A stretch of 11,795 bases of DNA from an uncultured Peptococcaceae bacterium (GTDB taxonomy: Bacteria > Bacillota > Peptococcia > Peptococcales > Peptococcaceae): contig CABUKW010000091.1 of assembly GCA_902492275.1 (NCBI GenBank), forward strand, positions 1 through 11,795. The letters are read 5' to 3'. The notes beneath the pieces were generated by a model. It did no database searches. It worked only from the letters and a program-made list of their open reading frames with translations, and was not told the DNA's origin. Made by a program: the position numbers and the translations under genes. Every line of letters begins with the position of its first letter. Positions within the stretch are counted from its first letter, which is position 1. Of this stretch, positions 1 through 5,734 are shown one piece after another.

Positions 1-651
1 TTGGATTTGTCTGACGGAGAGACCTTGGTAGTACATCTGCGCATGACGGGGAAATTGCTGTATTTGCCCGCGTTAGAACCCTGGGGCAAACATACCCACA
101 TCGTATTTGCTTTATCCGATGGGCATACTTTGCGCTATGATGATGTGCGCCAGTTCGGCACACTGCAGCTGACGGAAACTGCCGGCTGTATGGGCCTGCC
201 CTGCCTGGCAGCCTTGGGGCCGGAGCCTTTGGAGGATGATTTTACTCCCCAATGGCTGCAGCAGCACATGACCGGAAAAAAACAAAAGGCCAAAGCCTTT
301 TTATTGGATCAGCATAATATTGCTGGCATTGGCAATATTTATGCCGATGAAATTTTATTTCAAGCGGGCATTCATCCAGAAGAGCCTGTCTGTCAGTTAG
401 CCGATATTGCCACAGCAGAACGGTTGTGGTTTGCCATTCGGGACCGCCTAAGTCAGGGGATCGCCTACGGCGGCAGCTCCATCAAGGATTATGTAGATAG
501 CTTCGGGCAGTCGGGCAGCTTTCAAAAGCTGCACAAAGCCTATGGACGCAGCGGGCAGCCTTGTGTAGAATGCGGCTGTCTGCTGGAAAAAATAGTTTCC
601 GGCGGCCGAAGTTCCGTCTATTGTCCCAATTGTCAGGCAAAACGGTCGTAG
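1..651 (+). CDS. mutM: Formamidopyrimidine-DNA glycosylase (Fpg/MutM), 5' end cut by window
   Basis: Bifunctional DNA glycosylase/AP lyase that removes oxidised purines such as 8-oxoguanine; cytosolic, DNA-bound. The visible 216 residues cover the end of the N-terminal beta-sandwich (HLRMTGKLLYL, then THIVF...), the helix-two-turn-helix segment NIAGIGNIYADEILFQAGIHP (about 310-375) and the C-terminal zinc finger with its four cysteines in CVEC...CPNC (about 562-636). Family members are usually about 270-276 residues, so roughly 60 N-terminal residues, including the catalytic Pro-Glu start, lie left of the window. The TTG at base 1 is therefore not the real start. The order mutM-ytaF-coaE matches that known from Bacillota genomes, where polA often lies upstream. 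Nothing suggests the gene itself is broken. Confidence 0.95.
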   Translation: MDLSDGETLVVHLRMTGKLLYLPALEPWGKHTHIVFALSDGHTLRYDDVRQFGTLQLTETAGCMGLPCLAALGPEPLEDDFTPQWLQQHMTGKKQKAKAFLLDQHNIAGIGNIYADEILFQAGIHPEEPVCQLADIATAERLWFAIRDRLSQGIAYGGSSIKDYVDSFGQSGSFQKLHKAYGRSGQPCVECGCLLEKIVSGGRSSVYCPNCQAKRS

Positions 652-708
652 GCGCATAGGCTGTTGCCGCTGGCTTGCCAATTTTTCTGCTTGAAAATAA
701 ATCACCGG

Positions 709-750
709 TTTCTCAAATTTCCATATAGTAATAACAGGAGATTTGAGAGG
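709..750 (+). promoter_or_regulatory. Inverted repeat touching the ytaF ribosome binding site
   Basis: TCTCAAAT (711-718) and ATTTGAGA (741-748) are perfectly complementary, with two possible extra G-U pairs out to 709/750. The 3' arm runs into the AGGAGG Shine-Dalgarno (748-753) of ytaF, so a folded stem would hide part of it. There is no T-tract, so this is not a standard terminator. A role in tuning ytaF translation is inference. Confidence 0.3.
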
Positions 751-761
751 AGGCGGTTGTT

Positions 762-1388
762 TTGTTTTGGATGGTGTTGCTGGCGCTGGCGTTGAGTATT
801 GACTGCCTGGGAGCTGGCTTTTCTTATGGCTTGCAGAAAATTATGCTGCCCTGGTATGGCATTTTGATTATCTGCTGCTGCTCTGGCGCTGTGTTAGCAG
901 GCTCTATGCTGTTAGGCGGCTGGCTGGAGCAATTTATTGCGCCGGATTTGGTGCGGTTCTTGGGAGCGGGCGTGCTGATCGGTTTGGGTGTGTGTATTCT
1001 GGGCAAAAGCATTCAGGAACTGGTGCAGCAGGAAGAGGAGGACCAGGCGTTGTTCCAGTGGGAGATTGCCCGTTTCGGTATTATCATACAAATTTTAAAG
1101 GAACCGCGTCGGGCCGATTTGGACCGTTCCGGGATGATTAGCAGCAAGGAAGCTTTGTGGCTGGGGCTGGCGCTGTCCTTGGATTCCTGCGGCGCTGGTA
1201 TTGGCATGGCGCTGATGGGTTACTCGCCCTTTTGGACCAGTTTCTGCACAGCAGTCAGCGCCTGTCTGTTTTTATCTGTGGGGCTGTATTTGGGGGAGCA
1301 TATAGGCGAGAGGCTGTCTTATAAGAAAATAAAATTGGTGCCGGGGTGTTTGCTGATTGTTATCGGTTTCCTTCGGCTGATAGTTTGA
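762..1388 (+). CDS. ytaF: Sporulation membrane protein YtaF (DUF204/MntP-like)
   Basis: Integral membrane protein of 208 residues in the MntP-like family; the exact role of YtaF is not established, though the family is linked to sporulation and distantly to Mn export. The protein has two related halves. Each opens with a membrane helix bearing an acidic motif (LALALSIDCLGAGFSYGL near residue 6 and LGLALSLDSCGAGIGMAL near 137), about three helices per half. Between them is a hydrophilic loop with a 12-residue stretch, D119 to E130 (DLDRSGMISSKE), that fits an EF-hand-type calcium loop pattern. The TTG start is chosen because a perfect AGGAGG (748-753) lies 8 bases upstream. The gene sits 110 bases after mutM and 12 bases before coaE, the order found in Bacillus-type genomes, which supports the name. 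Confidence 0.88.
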   Translation: MFWMVLLALALSIDCLGAGFSYGLQKIMLPWYGILIICCCSGAVLAGSMLLGGWLEQFIAPDLVRFLGAGVLIGLGVCILGKSIQELVQQEEEDQALFQWEIARFGIIIQILKEPRRADLDRSGMISSKEALWLGLALSLDSCGAGIGMALMGYSPFWTSFCTAVSACLFLSVGLYLGEHIGERLSYKKIKLVPGCLLIVIGFLRLIV

Positions 1389-1400
1389 GAAGGTGAAAGT

Positions 1401-1991
1401 ATGACAACGGTAATCGGTTTGACCGGCGGGGTTGCCTGTGGAAAATCTACGGTTAGCCAATATTTGCGGCAAAGAGGAATTTCCGTGGTGGACGCCGATT
1501 TGGTAGCCCGTCAGGTTGTGGCGCCGGGCACTGTGGGGCTGCGGCAAATCAAAGACACCTTTGGCTGGCAATATATTATGCCGGACGGTAGTTTAAACCG
1601 GACTTTGTTGGGTAAGAAAGTGTTCGCCGATAAAAACGCTCTGGCTCAGCTCAATGCTATTATCGGACCGTTGATTGCCGCAGAGTTAGAACGGCAGTTA
1701 AAAGAGGCAGGCTCCTTTGTGGTGTTAGATGCGGCCTTGCTTTTGGAAGAGGAACGTTATCGCAGCCTAGTCGATGTGGTATGGGTGGTAACGGTAGAGC
1801 CGGAAGAACAGCTAAGGCGGCTGCTGGCCCGCAATCATTACAGCAGACAGCAGGCGTTGGACCGGATTGCTGCCCAGATGAGCAATGAACAGCGGTTGCA
1901 ATATGCCGACGCGGTCATTGATAATAATGGAACCAAAGAACAAACCTGGCAGCAGGTGGAACAACTCTTAAGCAAATTTACAGCAAATTGA
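1401..1991 (+). CDS. coaE: Dephospho-CoA kinase
   Basis: Catalyses the last step of coenzyme A synthesis, ATP-dependent phosphorylation of the 3'-OH of dephospho-CoA; soluble cytosolic P-loop kinase. The 196-residue length is normal for the family. The Walker A loop GGVACGKS is at residues 9-16, the VVDAD segment with the expected acidic residues is at 30-33, and a lid-like region with LARNHYSRQQALDRIAAQMS lies in the C-terminal third, followed by the typical AD-VIDNNG segment. ATG is preceded by GAAGGTG at a good distance, 12 bases after ytaF, so the two are probably co-transcribed and perhaps translationally linked. No unusual residues were noticed. Confidence 0.96.
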   Translation: MTTVIGLTGGVACGKSTVSQYLRQRGISVVDADLVARQVVAPGTVGLRQIKDTFGWQYIMPDGSLNRTLLGKKVFADKNALAQLNAIIGPLIAAELERQLKEAGSFVVLDAALLLEEERYRSLVDVVWVVTVEPEEQLRRLLARNHYSRQQALDRIAAQMSNEQRLQYADAVIDNNGTKEQTWQQVEQLLSKFTAN

Positions 1992-2023
1992 AGCCTTTTT
2001 GCTAGGTTTTGCTGTAGCATAAG

Positions 2024-2036
2024 AACATGGCATGTT
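2024..2036 (+). promoter_or_regulatory. 13-bp palindrome upstream of the cysK-like gene
   Basis: AACATG-G-CATGTT is a perfect dyad around a central G, 42 bases before the cysK-like start. A TATATT hexamer (2036-2041) touching its right end could be a -10 box, but I see no convincing -35. Its place fits an operator for the downstream gene; the regulator is unknown. Confidence 0.3.
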
Positions 2037-2078
2037 ATATTGGATAAAGGAATTTGAAGAAAGAGAAGTGTATAGCAG

Positions 2079-3011
2079 ATGGTCTATCAGAATGTATTGG
2101 AAGCCTTGGGGCATACGCCGATGATAAAGTTAAATCGTATGGCGGAGCCGGACGGTGCTGATATTTTAGTGAAATTTGAAGGCTTGAACGTAGGCGGCTC
2201 GATCAAAACCCGCACCGCCTTCAATATGATTGAAGAAGCGGAAAAGCGCGGTTTGATTGGACCGGATACCATTATTGTTGAACCTACCAGCGGAAATCAG
2301 GGAATTGGTCTGGCCTTAATTGGCGCTGTAAAAGGTTATGAAACTGTCATTATCATGCCCGATTCGGTCAGCGAGGAGCGGCGCAAGCTGGTGCGGCATT
2401 ATGGCGCTAAAGTGATTTTGATTCATGATGAAGGCAATATTGGCGCTTGTATTGAAGAATGCTTGCAGACGGCTTTGCGCATGGCGAAGGAAAATCCTAA
2501 GGTCTATGTGCCGCAGCAATTTGAAAATCCTGCTAATCCGATGGCTCACCGGCATCGCACCGCGCTGGAAATTTTGGAGCAGGTGGCAGGGCCTATTGAT
2601 GGTTTCTGCTCCGGCATCGGGACTGGCGGCACCATCACTGGCATTGGAGAGGTGCTGAAGGCGCAGAATCCCAATATGGAAATTTGGGCTGTGGAACCGG
2701 AGAACGCCGCTATTTTGGCAGGCGGCACCGTCGGCACCCATTTGCAGATGGGCATTGGCGACGGCGTGATTCCCGAAATTCTGAACCAGCAAATTTATGA
2801 CGATATTTATATTGTAACCGACGAAGAAGCTATCCAGACAGCTAAGGATTTAGCCCGTCTGGAAGGCTTGATGTGCGGCATTTCCAGCGGCACCAATGTG
2901 GCCGCTGCCCGCAAGCTGGCCAAAAAATTGGGAAAAGGCAAAACGGTGGTCACCATTTTGCCAGATACCGCAGAGCGGTATTTCAGTACGCCGTTATTTG
3001 AACAGGAATAA
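2079..3011 (+). CDS. cysK: Cysteine synthase family PLP enzyme (O-acetylserine sulfhydrylase-like)
   Basis: Fold-type II PLP enzyme, most likely making L-cysteine from O-acetyl-L-serine and sulfide; cytosolic homodimer in known members. The length (310) is typical. The PLP Schiff-base lysine is K43 in LNVGGSIKTR, the substrate-carboxylate loop is T70-S-G-N-Q-G75, QQFENPANP starts at Q146, the phosphate-cradling loop is G179-IGTGGT185, and S270 in GISSGTN is the PLP-N1 serine. The end ILPDTAERYFST also fits the family. Two deviations stand out: the usual SVKDR is SIKTR, and the usual TSGNTG is TSGNQG. The protein may therefore be a distinct subfamily with another nucleophile or substrate. The start has only a modest upstream AGAGAAGTG. 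It lies 87 bases after coaE and ends before a strong terminator; no cysE or sulfate gene is nearby. Confidence 0.85.
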   Translation: MVYQNVLEALGHTPMIKLNRMAEPDGADILVKFEGLNVGGSIKTRTAFNMIEEAEKRGLIGPDTIIVEPTSGNQGIGLALIGAVKGYETVIIMPDSVSEERRKLVRHYGAKVILIHDEGNIGACIEECLQTALRMAKENPKVYVPQQFENPANPMAHRHRTALEILEQVAGPIDGFCSGIGTGGTITGIGEVLKAQNPNMEIWAVEPENAAILAGGTVGTHLQMGIGDGVIPEILNQQIYDDIYIVTDEEAIQTAKDLARLEGLMCGISSGTNVAAARKLAKKLGKGKTVVTILPDTAERYFSTPLFEQE

Positions 3012-3077
3012 AAGGCAAAACAGCCAGCTGGGAAGCCAACTGTTTGTAGCAAAGATCGTATAGCTTGCCAAAAAGTT

Positions 3078-3136
3078 AAAACAGCATACTTTTTTTGAGA
3101 GACAGACCGTCCCTCAGATTAAGTATGCTGTTTTTT
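3078..3136 (+). terminator. Rho-independent terminator after the cysK-like gene
   Basis: The outer arms AAAACAGCATACTT (3078-3091) and AAGTATGCTGTTTT (3121-3134) are perfectly complementary over 14 bp, and the 3' arm runs into a T6 tract (3131-3136). The interior can fold again (GAGAGAC / GTCCCTC, one mismatch). It lies 67 bases after the cysK-like stop and separates the housekeeping block from the LysR genes. Confidence 0.85.
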
Positions 3137-3143
3137 GTAGTTT

Positions 3144-3152
3144 TTATCCACA
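3144..3152 (+). promoter_or_regulatory. DnaA box 1 (perfect TTATCCACA)
   Basis: TTATCCACA is identical to the strong consensus DnaA binding site. It sits inside a longer 12-base match TTTTATCCACAA (3142-3153) that recurs 31 bases downstream in the same orientation. It lies between the terminator and the LysR promoter. Confidence 0.5.
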
Positions 3153-3160
3153 ATCGTGCT

Positions 3161-3177
3161 TAAAATTTGGAATTTTA
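3161..3177 (+). promoter_or_regulatory. 17-bp interrupted palindrome between the DnaA boxes
   Basis: TAAAATT-TGG-AATTTTA is a perfect 7+7 dyad with a 3-base spacer. Its right end overlaps the start of DnaA box 2. It lies about 66 bases upstream of the -35 element of the first LysR gene, a place where LysR proteins often bind to repress their own synthesis. Its AT-richness makes chance occurrence more likely. Confidence 0.3.
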
Positions 3178-3183
3178 TCCACA
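3175..3183 (+). promoter_or_regulatory. DnaA box 2 (perfect TTATCCACA)
   Basis: Second exact TTATCCACA, same strand as box 1, start-to-start 31 bp, about three helical turns, so two DnaA monomers would lie on the same face. It is about 60 bases upstream of the LysR -35 element. Confidence 0.5.
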
Positions 3184-3242
3184 AACGAATAGAAAAAGGA
3201 CCTGCCTCTTATATTTTCAAGGAATCATTTTGAGACAACACC

Positions 3243-3271
3243 TTTACGAACTAGCGATTTTTACTTATAAT
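3243..3271 (+). promoter_or_regulatory. Sigma-A type promoter for the LysR pair
   Basis: TTTACG (3243-3248, 4 of 6 to TTGACA), 17-base spacer, then a perfect TATAAT (3266-3271). Transcription would start near 3278, giving a short leader of about 30 bases to the ATG at 3308. This placement also argues against translation starting at the ATG at 3167. Confidence 0.65.
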
Positions 3272-3294
3272 AAAGTTAGACTTTGTATTGTAGC

Positions 3295-3307
3295 AGGAGG
3301 TGGGAGG
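3295..3307 (+). promoter_or_regulatory. Ribosome binding site deciding the first LysR start
   Basis: AGGAGG (3295-3300) is followed by a second GGAGG (3303-3307) directly against the ATG at 3308. The first has the ideal 7-base spacing. It fixes the start at 3308 rather than the in-frame ATG at 3167. Confidence 0.8.
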
Positions 3308-4246
3308 ATGCAGCTAAACCAATTAGATTATTTGCTGGCTTTATCCAGGGAAGGCTCTTATCAAAAAGCAGCAAAGAGATTGCATGTTTCGCAGTCTACC
3401 ATCAGCATGGCCATTAAAAATTTAGAGGATGAATTGGATTATTTGTTGGTGCAGCGCAGTAGCAAAGGAATTTCCTTTACGGAAAAGGGTAAGCTGGTAT
3501 TAGAAAAGGCTGCGGCGATTGATACCGAGTTACGGGAATTGCTGAATCTGAAAAATACCTTTTTAGATGAAATGGCCGGAAAAGTGTTTATTGCCGGCGC
3601 TTCTCACGGATATAATTTACAGCTGGTCGATTTGATTATTCAATTGCAGGAGCAATACCCCCGTCTGCAGATTTGCTTGGAGGACCGCAATAATTTGGAA
3701 ATTATTCGCGAAGTAGCGCAGGGCAGTTATTTGATGGGATTATTGCAACTGAATAGTATTGATGAGATTTTTTATCAGAATGAAATAGAGAAATATAATT
3801 TAGAGCTTTTTATGGTTGCGCAGGGAAAAACTTGCTTTGCTATCGGTCCGAAGCATCCGTTATACGATAAGGCTGCGGTGACTTTAGATGAATTTTTGTC
3901 ATGTTCGGTGATTACCTCCCGATATCAAATGAGTGAAATTTTTTTAAATTATTTTCGTAAAAAAGGGTATAAAGAGAGAATTGTGATTTTACATGACATT
4001 TATACTTCAAGAAATTTAGTAGAAAAATCTAATTTTTATGCAACCTTTTTACCAGAGTTTGGACTTTCTTATGACAATGCAAATTATCAACAGAATTTGA
4101 GAATTGTGCCGATACAAGATTTTGACTGGACTTATAAATCTGGGTGGGTCTGCCGTAAATTTGGATATTCTTTGCGAGAACAAAAGACCATGCAGGTAAT
4201 TCAAGAAACTTGGAAAGGTATGCAGAAAGATAAGGGTGCATTATGA
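3308..4246 (+). CDS. LysR-family transcriptional regulator (first of a pair)
   Basis: DNA-binding regulator of 312 residues. The N-terminal winged helix-turn-helix (residues 1-60) has the classic LysR pattern: SYQKAAKRLHVSQSTISMAIKNLEDEL with the recognition helix around 28-40, then the wing VQRSSKGISFTEKG. A linker helix follows (about 60-88). Residue 92 onward (GKVFIAGASHGYNLQLVDLI) starts the two-lobed periplasmic-binding-like effector domain. An in-frame ATG 47 codons upstream exists, but that extension does not look like protein and lies before the promoter, so I start at 3308. The stop overlaps the next LysR start as ATGA, indicating coupled translation. It likely responds to the substrate of the downstream cassette; the effector is unknown. 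Confidence 0.88.
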   Translation: MQLNQLDYLLALSREGSYQKAAKRLHVSQSTISMAIKNLEDELDYLLVQRSSKGISFTEKGKLVLEKAAAIDTELRELLNLKNTFLDEMAGKVFIAGASHGYNLQLVDLIIQLQEQYPRLQICLEDRNNLEIIREVAQGSYLMGLLQLNSIDEIFYQNEIEKYNLELFMVAQGKTCFAIGPKHPLYDKAAVTLDEFLSCSVITSRYQMSEIFLNYFRKKGYKERIVILHDIYTSRNLVEKSNFYATFLPEFGLSYDNANYQQNLRIVPIQDFDWTYKSGWVCRKFGYSLREQKTMQVIQETWKGMQKDKGAL

Positions 4247-5196
4247 AATTGCGACAGTTGGAAATTTTGTCGGCTGTAAAAGAGTGCGGTACTATTACAG
4301 GCGCTGCAGAAAAGTTATACATATCACAGCCTTCTTTGAGCGTAGCTTTAAAAGAACTTGAACATGAATTGGGCGTGATCCTGTTCCATCGTAACAGCAA
4401 CGGCGTGGCTTTCACAGAAGTCGGTGAAGCAGCTTATCAGTACAGCCAACGGATTTTACAGCAAATTGCGGAGATTCAGGCAATTCCTTCTGACAGAGAA
4501 ACATTGGAAAACCGTTCTATGACACTGGCCTCCAATTTTTTCAGTGGGACCGGTTTACTGGCGGAAGCGATTCTGGCTTTACAGCAGGCGTGTCTGCAAT
4601 GCAGGAAATATCAATTTGCCAACACAATGGAAAAGCAAAAATGGGACGTACTGGTACAGAATTTGCTGCTGGGGCAATTAGATTTGGCGGTAGTAAAAAT
4701 TGATAGCTACCTTGAAACAGAACGCATGGGGCAGATCGAGAAGGAGCATCTGGTTTTTGATGAATTATATCAGGAACAGCTTCATGTAGTGGCGCGGAAG
4801 GGACATCCTTTACAGGGAAGGTCAATTACCATTTTAGATTTAAAAAAATTTCCCTGTATTTTTGAGGATAATAACCTCAATACCTATATCGCTGCAGTTT
4901 ATGGCAAGGAGTATTGCATGAGCGACACGTTAATCCTAGAAACACAGACCGGTATTCGTCGTTATTTAGATAGTACTGATGCTATTTCCGTTATGCCTCA
5001 GTATGAGTTGGAACAGAGTAATCGTATTCATCGTACCCAATTGGAAATTTTACAGTTAGAAAAATTTCAGTGGACCAGAAAGGTCGGCTGTTTACGCAAA
5101 AAACGGCAGCTAAGCTGGGCGGAGGAACTATTTATCAATAAGCTGTACGAACTGCGTCCGACGGTTAGCGGTCAGAAAAATGGACAGGATTGGTAA
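4243..5196 (+). CDS. LysR-family transcriptional regulator (second of a pair)
   Basis: 317-residue regulator with an N-terminal helix-turn-helix (ITGAAEKLYISQPSLSVALKELEHELG, about residues 18-45; wing FHRNSNGVAFTEVG) and a C-terminal effector-binding domain from about residue 90. Its start overlaps the stop of the preceding LysR gene (ATGA at 4243-4246) and there is no strong separate Shine-Dalgarno, so translation is probably coupled. The two proteins share layout and a similar C-terminal W-T-x-K-x-G-x-x-x-K/R segment, suggesting paralogues that could act as hetero-oligomers. A terminator follows at 5217, so the regulators form their own unit next to the ferredoxin-flavoprotein-carrier-amidohydrolase genes, their most likely target. 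Confidence 0.87.
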   Translation: MKLRQLEILSAVKECGTITGAAEKLYISQPSLSVALKELEHELGVILFHRNSNGVAFTEVGEAAYQYSQRILQQIAEIQAIPSDRETLENRSMTLASNFFSGTGLLAEAILALQQACLQCRKYQFANTMEKQKWDVLVQNLLLGQLDLAVVKIDSYLETERMGQIEKEHLVFDELYQEQLHVVARKGHPLQGRSITILDLKKFPCIFEDNNLNTYIAAVYGKEYCMSDTLILETQTGIRRYLDSTDAISVMPQYELEQSNRIHRTQLEILQLEKFQWTRKVGCLRKKRQLSWAEELFINKLYELRPTVSGQKNGQDW

Positions 5197-5216
5197 CAAT
5201 AAAATATATAAAAGAG

Positions 5217-5266
5217 AAAGCATTTTCACAGTCAGTGTCTTAGCCGCAATGTGAAGATGCTTTTTT
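5217..5266 (+). terminator. Rho-independent terminator after the LysR pair
   Basis: AAAGCATTTTCACA (5217-5230) pairs with TGTGAAGATGCTTT (5250-5263) over 14 bp with a single G-U wobble, and a T6 run at 5261-5266 follows. It separates the regulator unit from the catabolic unit. Confidence 0.85.
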
Positions 5267-5334
5267 ATATGAAATTTTGATGGAAACTATCATTTTTTTG
5301 AATAAACGATAAGGCGTATGAAAAGCACATATTT

Positions 5335-5361
5335 TTCAATTAGATTAGTTTGGTTTATGAT
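5335..5361 (+). promoter_or_regulatory. Possible promoter of the ferredoxin operon
   Basis: TATGAT (5356-5361) is a fair -10 box; the best upstream element, TTCAAT (5335-5340), has a 15-base spacer and is poor. A weak -35 is common at activator-dependent promoters, which would suit LysR control, but the call is tentative. Nearby AT-rich dyads (TTATGATAA at 5355-5363; TATC at 5288 with GATA at 5308) could be part of LysR sites. Confidence 0.3.
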
Positions 5362-5388
5362 AAAGATAACAAAGCAAGCAGATGTCGA

Positions 5389-5400
5389 CAAAGCGCTTTG
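5389..5400 (+). promoter_or_regulatory. Perfect 12-bp palindrome, operator candidate
   Basis: CAAAGCGCTTTG is a perfect 12-bp palindrome 61 bases before the ferredoxin ATG and about 27 bases after the possible -10 box. The central AAAGCGCTTT resembles the core of LacI/CcpA-type (cre) operators, but the flanking TG...CA of a cre site is CA...TG here. A site for a repressor acting on the catabolic unit is plausible. Confidence 0.4.
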
Positions 5401-5447
5401 ACTGGAATACAGATTCTAAATGAAGGAGTCTAGTTGGAAAACAAAAT

Positions 5448-5455
5448 GAGAGGTG
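5448..5455 (+). promoter_or_regulatory. Ribosome binding site deciding the ferredoxin start
   Basis: GAGAGGTG lies 6 bases before the ATG at 5462. An in-frame GTG at 5453 falls inside this element and so is unlikely to be the start. Confidence 0.7.
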
Positions 5456-5461
5456 AATACC

Positions 5462-5683
5462 ATGATTACGAAGATTGATCGTGAAAAATGCATTGGCTGC
5501 GGTATTTGTGCCAGAACCTGCCCGTTGGATGTAATTCGTGTGAATGAATATAAAAAGGCTTATATTGCTTATCCAGAAGATTGTATGACTTGCTATCTCT
5601 GTGAAATGAACTGTCCAAAAGAGGCAATTTATGTACATCCGTTTAAAGAAATTTTGCCGCGGGCCCTTCCAAACTGTTATTAA
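5462..5683 (+). CDS. Small 2x[4Fe-4S] ferredoxin, AprB-like subunit
   Basis: 73-residue iron-sulfur protein, probably the electron-transfer partner of the flavoprotein encoded 51 bases downstream. Two cluster motifs are complete: C10-x2-C13-x2-C16-x3-C20-P and C41-x2-C44-x2-C47-x3-C51-P. A ninth cysteine, C72, is second from the C-terminus. The second half (AYIAYPEDCMTCYLCEMNCPKEAIYV) resembles the cluster region of adenylylsulfate reductase beta subunit AprB, but the long AprB C-terminal tail is absent (AprB is about 150 residues). No signal peptide, so cytosolic. No Sat or Qmo genes accompany it, so APS reduction is unlikely. It could also serve as a stand-alone ferredoxin; adjacency and AprAB-like pairing favour a subunit role. 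Confidence 0.88.
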   Translation: MITKIDREKCIGCGICARTCPLDVIRVNEYKKAYIAYPEDCMTCYLCEMNCPKEAIYVHPFKEILPRALPNCY

Positions 5684-5734
5684 TACTGCCAAAAAAAGTA
5701 ATGATTTTGAAAATAATAAATTGAGGTGAGCGTT

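Noticed and set aside
1979..2016. 9-bp inverted repeat (TACAGCAAA / TTTGCTGTA) at the coaE stop as a terminator
   Set aside because: No T-tract follows the 3' arm, so it is not a standard intrinsic terminator; it may only slow or mark the transcript end.
2316..2792. 158-codon antisense reading frame within the cysK-like gene
   Set aside because: Shadow of a well-supported gene; no recognisable protein pattern or binding site.
3016..3050. Imperfect repeat AAACAG...CTGTTT just after the cysK-like stop as a terminator
   Set aside because: The stem is short with several mismatches; the hairpin at 3078-3136 is far better.
3142..3184. Chromosomal replication origin
   Set aside because: Only two DnaA boxes, and none of the usual origin genes (dnaA, dnaN, recF, gyrB, rpmH) in the window.
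3167..3307. N-terminal extension of the first LysR protein from the in-frame ATG at 3167
   Set aside because: It lies upstream of the good promoter (3243-3271) and overlaps a DnaA box and dyad; the ATG at 3308 has a strong binding site and starts exactly where LysR proteins do.
4029..4415. 128-codon antisense frame across the LysR overlap
   Set aside because: Opposite strand of two clear LysR genes, with no family features.
5420..5449. Nine-codon upstream frame MKESSWKTK ending at the ferredoxin binding site
   Set aside because: No Shine-Dalgarno at a proper distance and no attenuator-like hairpins; chance is the simpler reading, though its stop touching the binding site is curious.
5345..5692. 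115-codon antisense frame over the ferredoxin gene
   Set aside because: The + strand ferredoxin has complete cluster motifs; the antisense product shows nothing recognisable.
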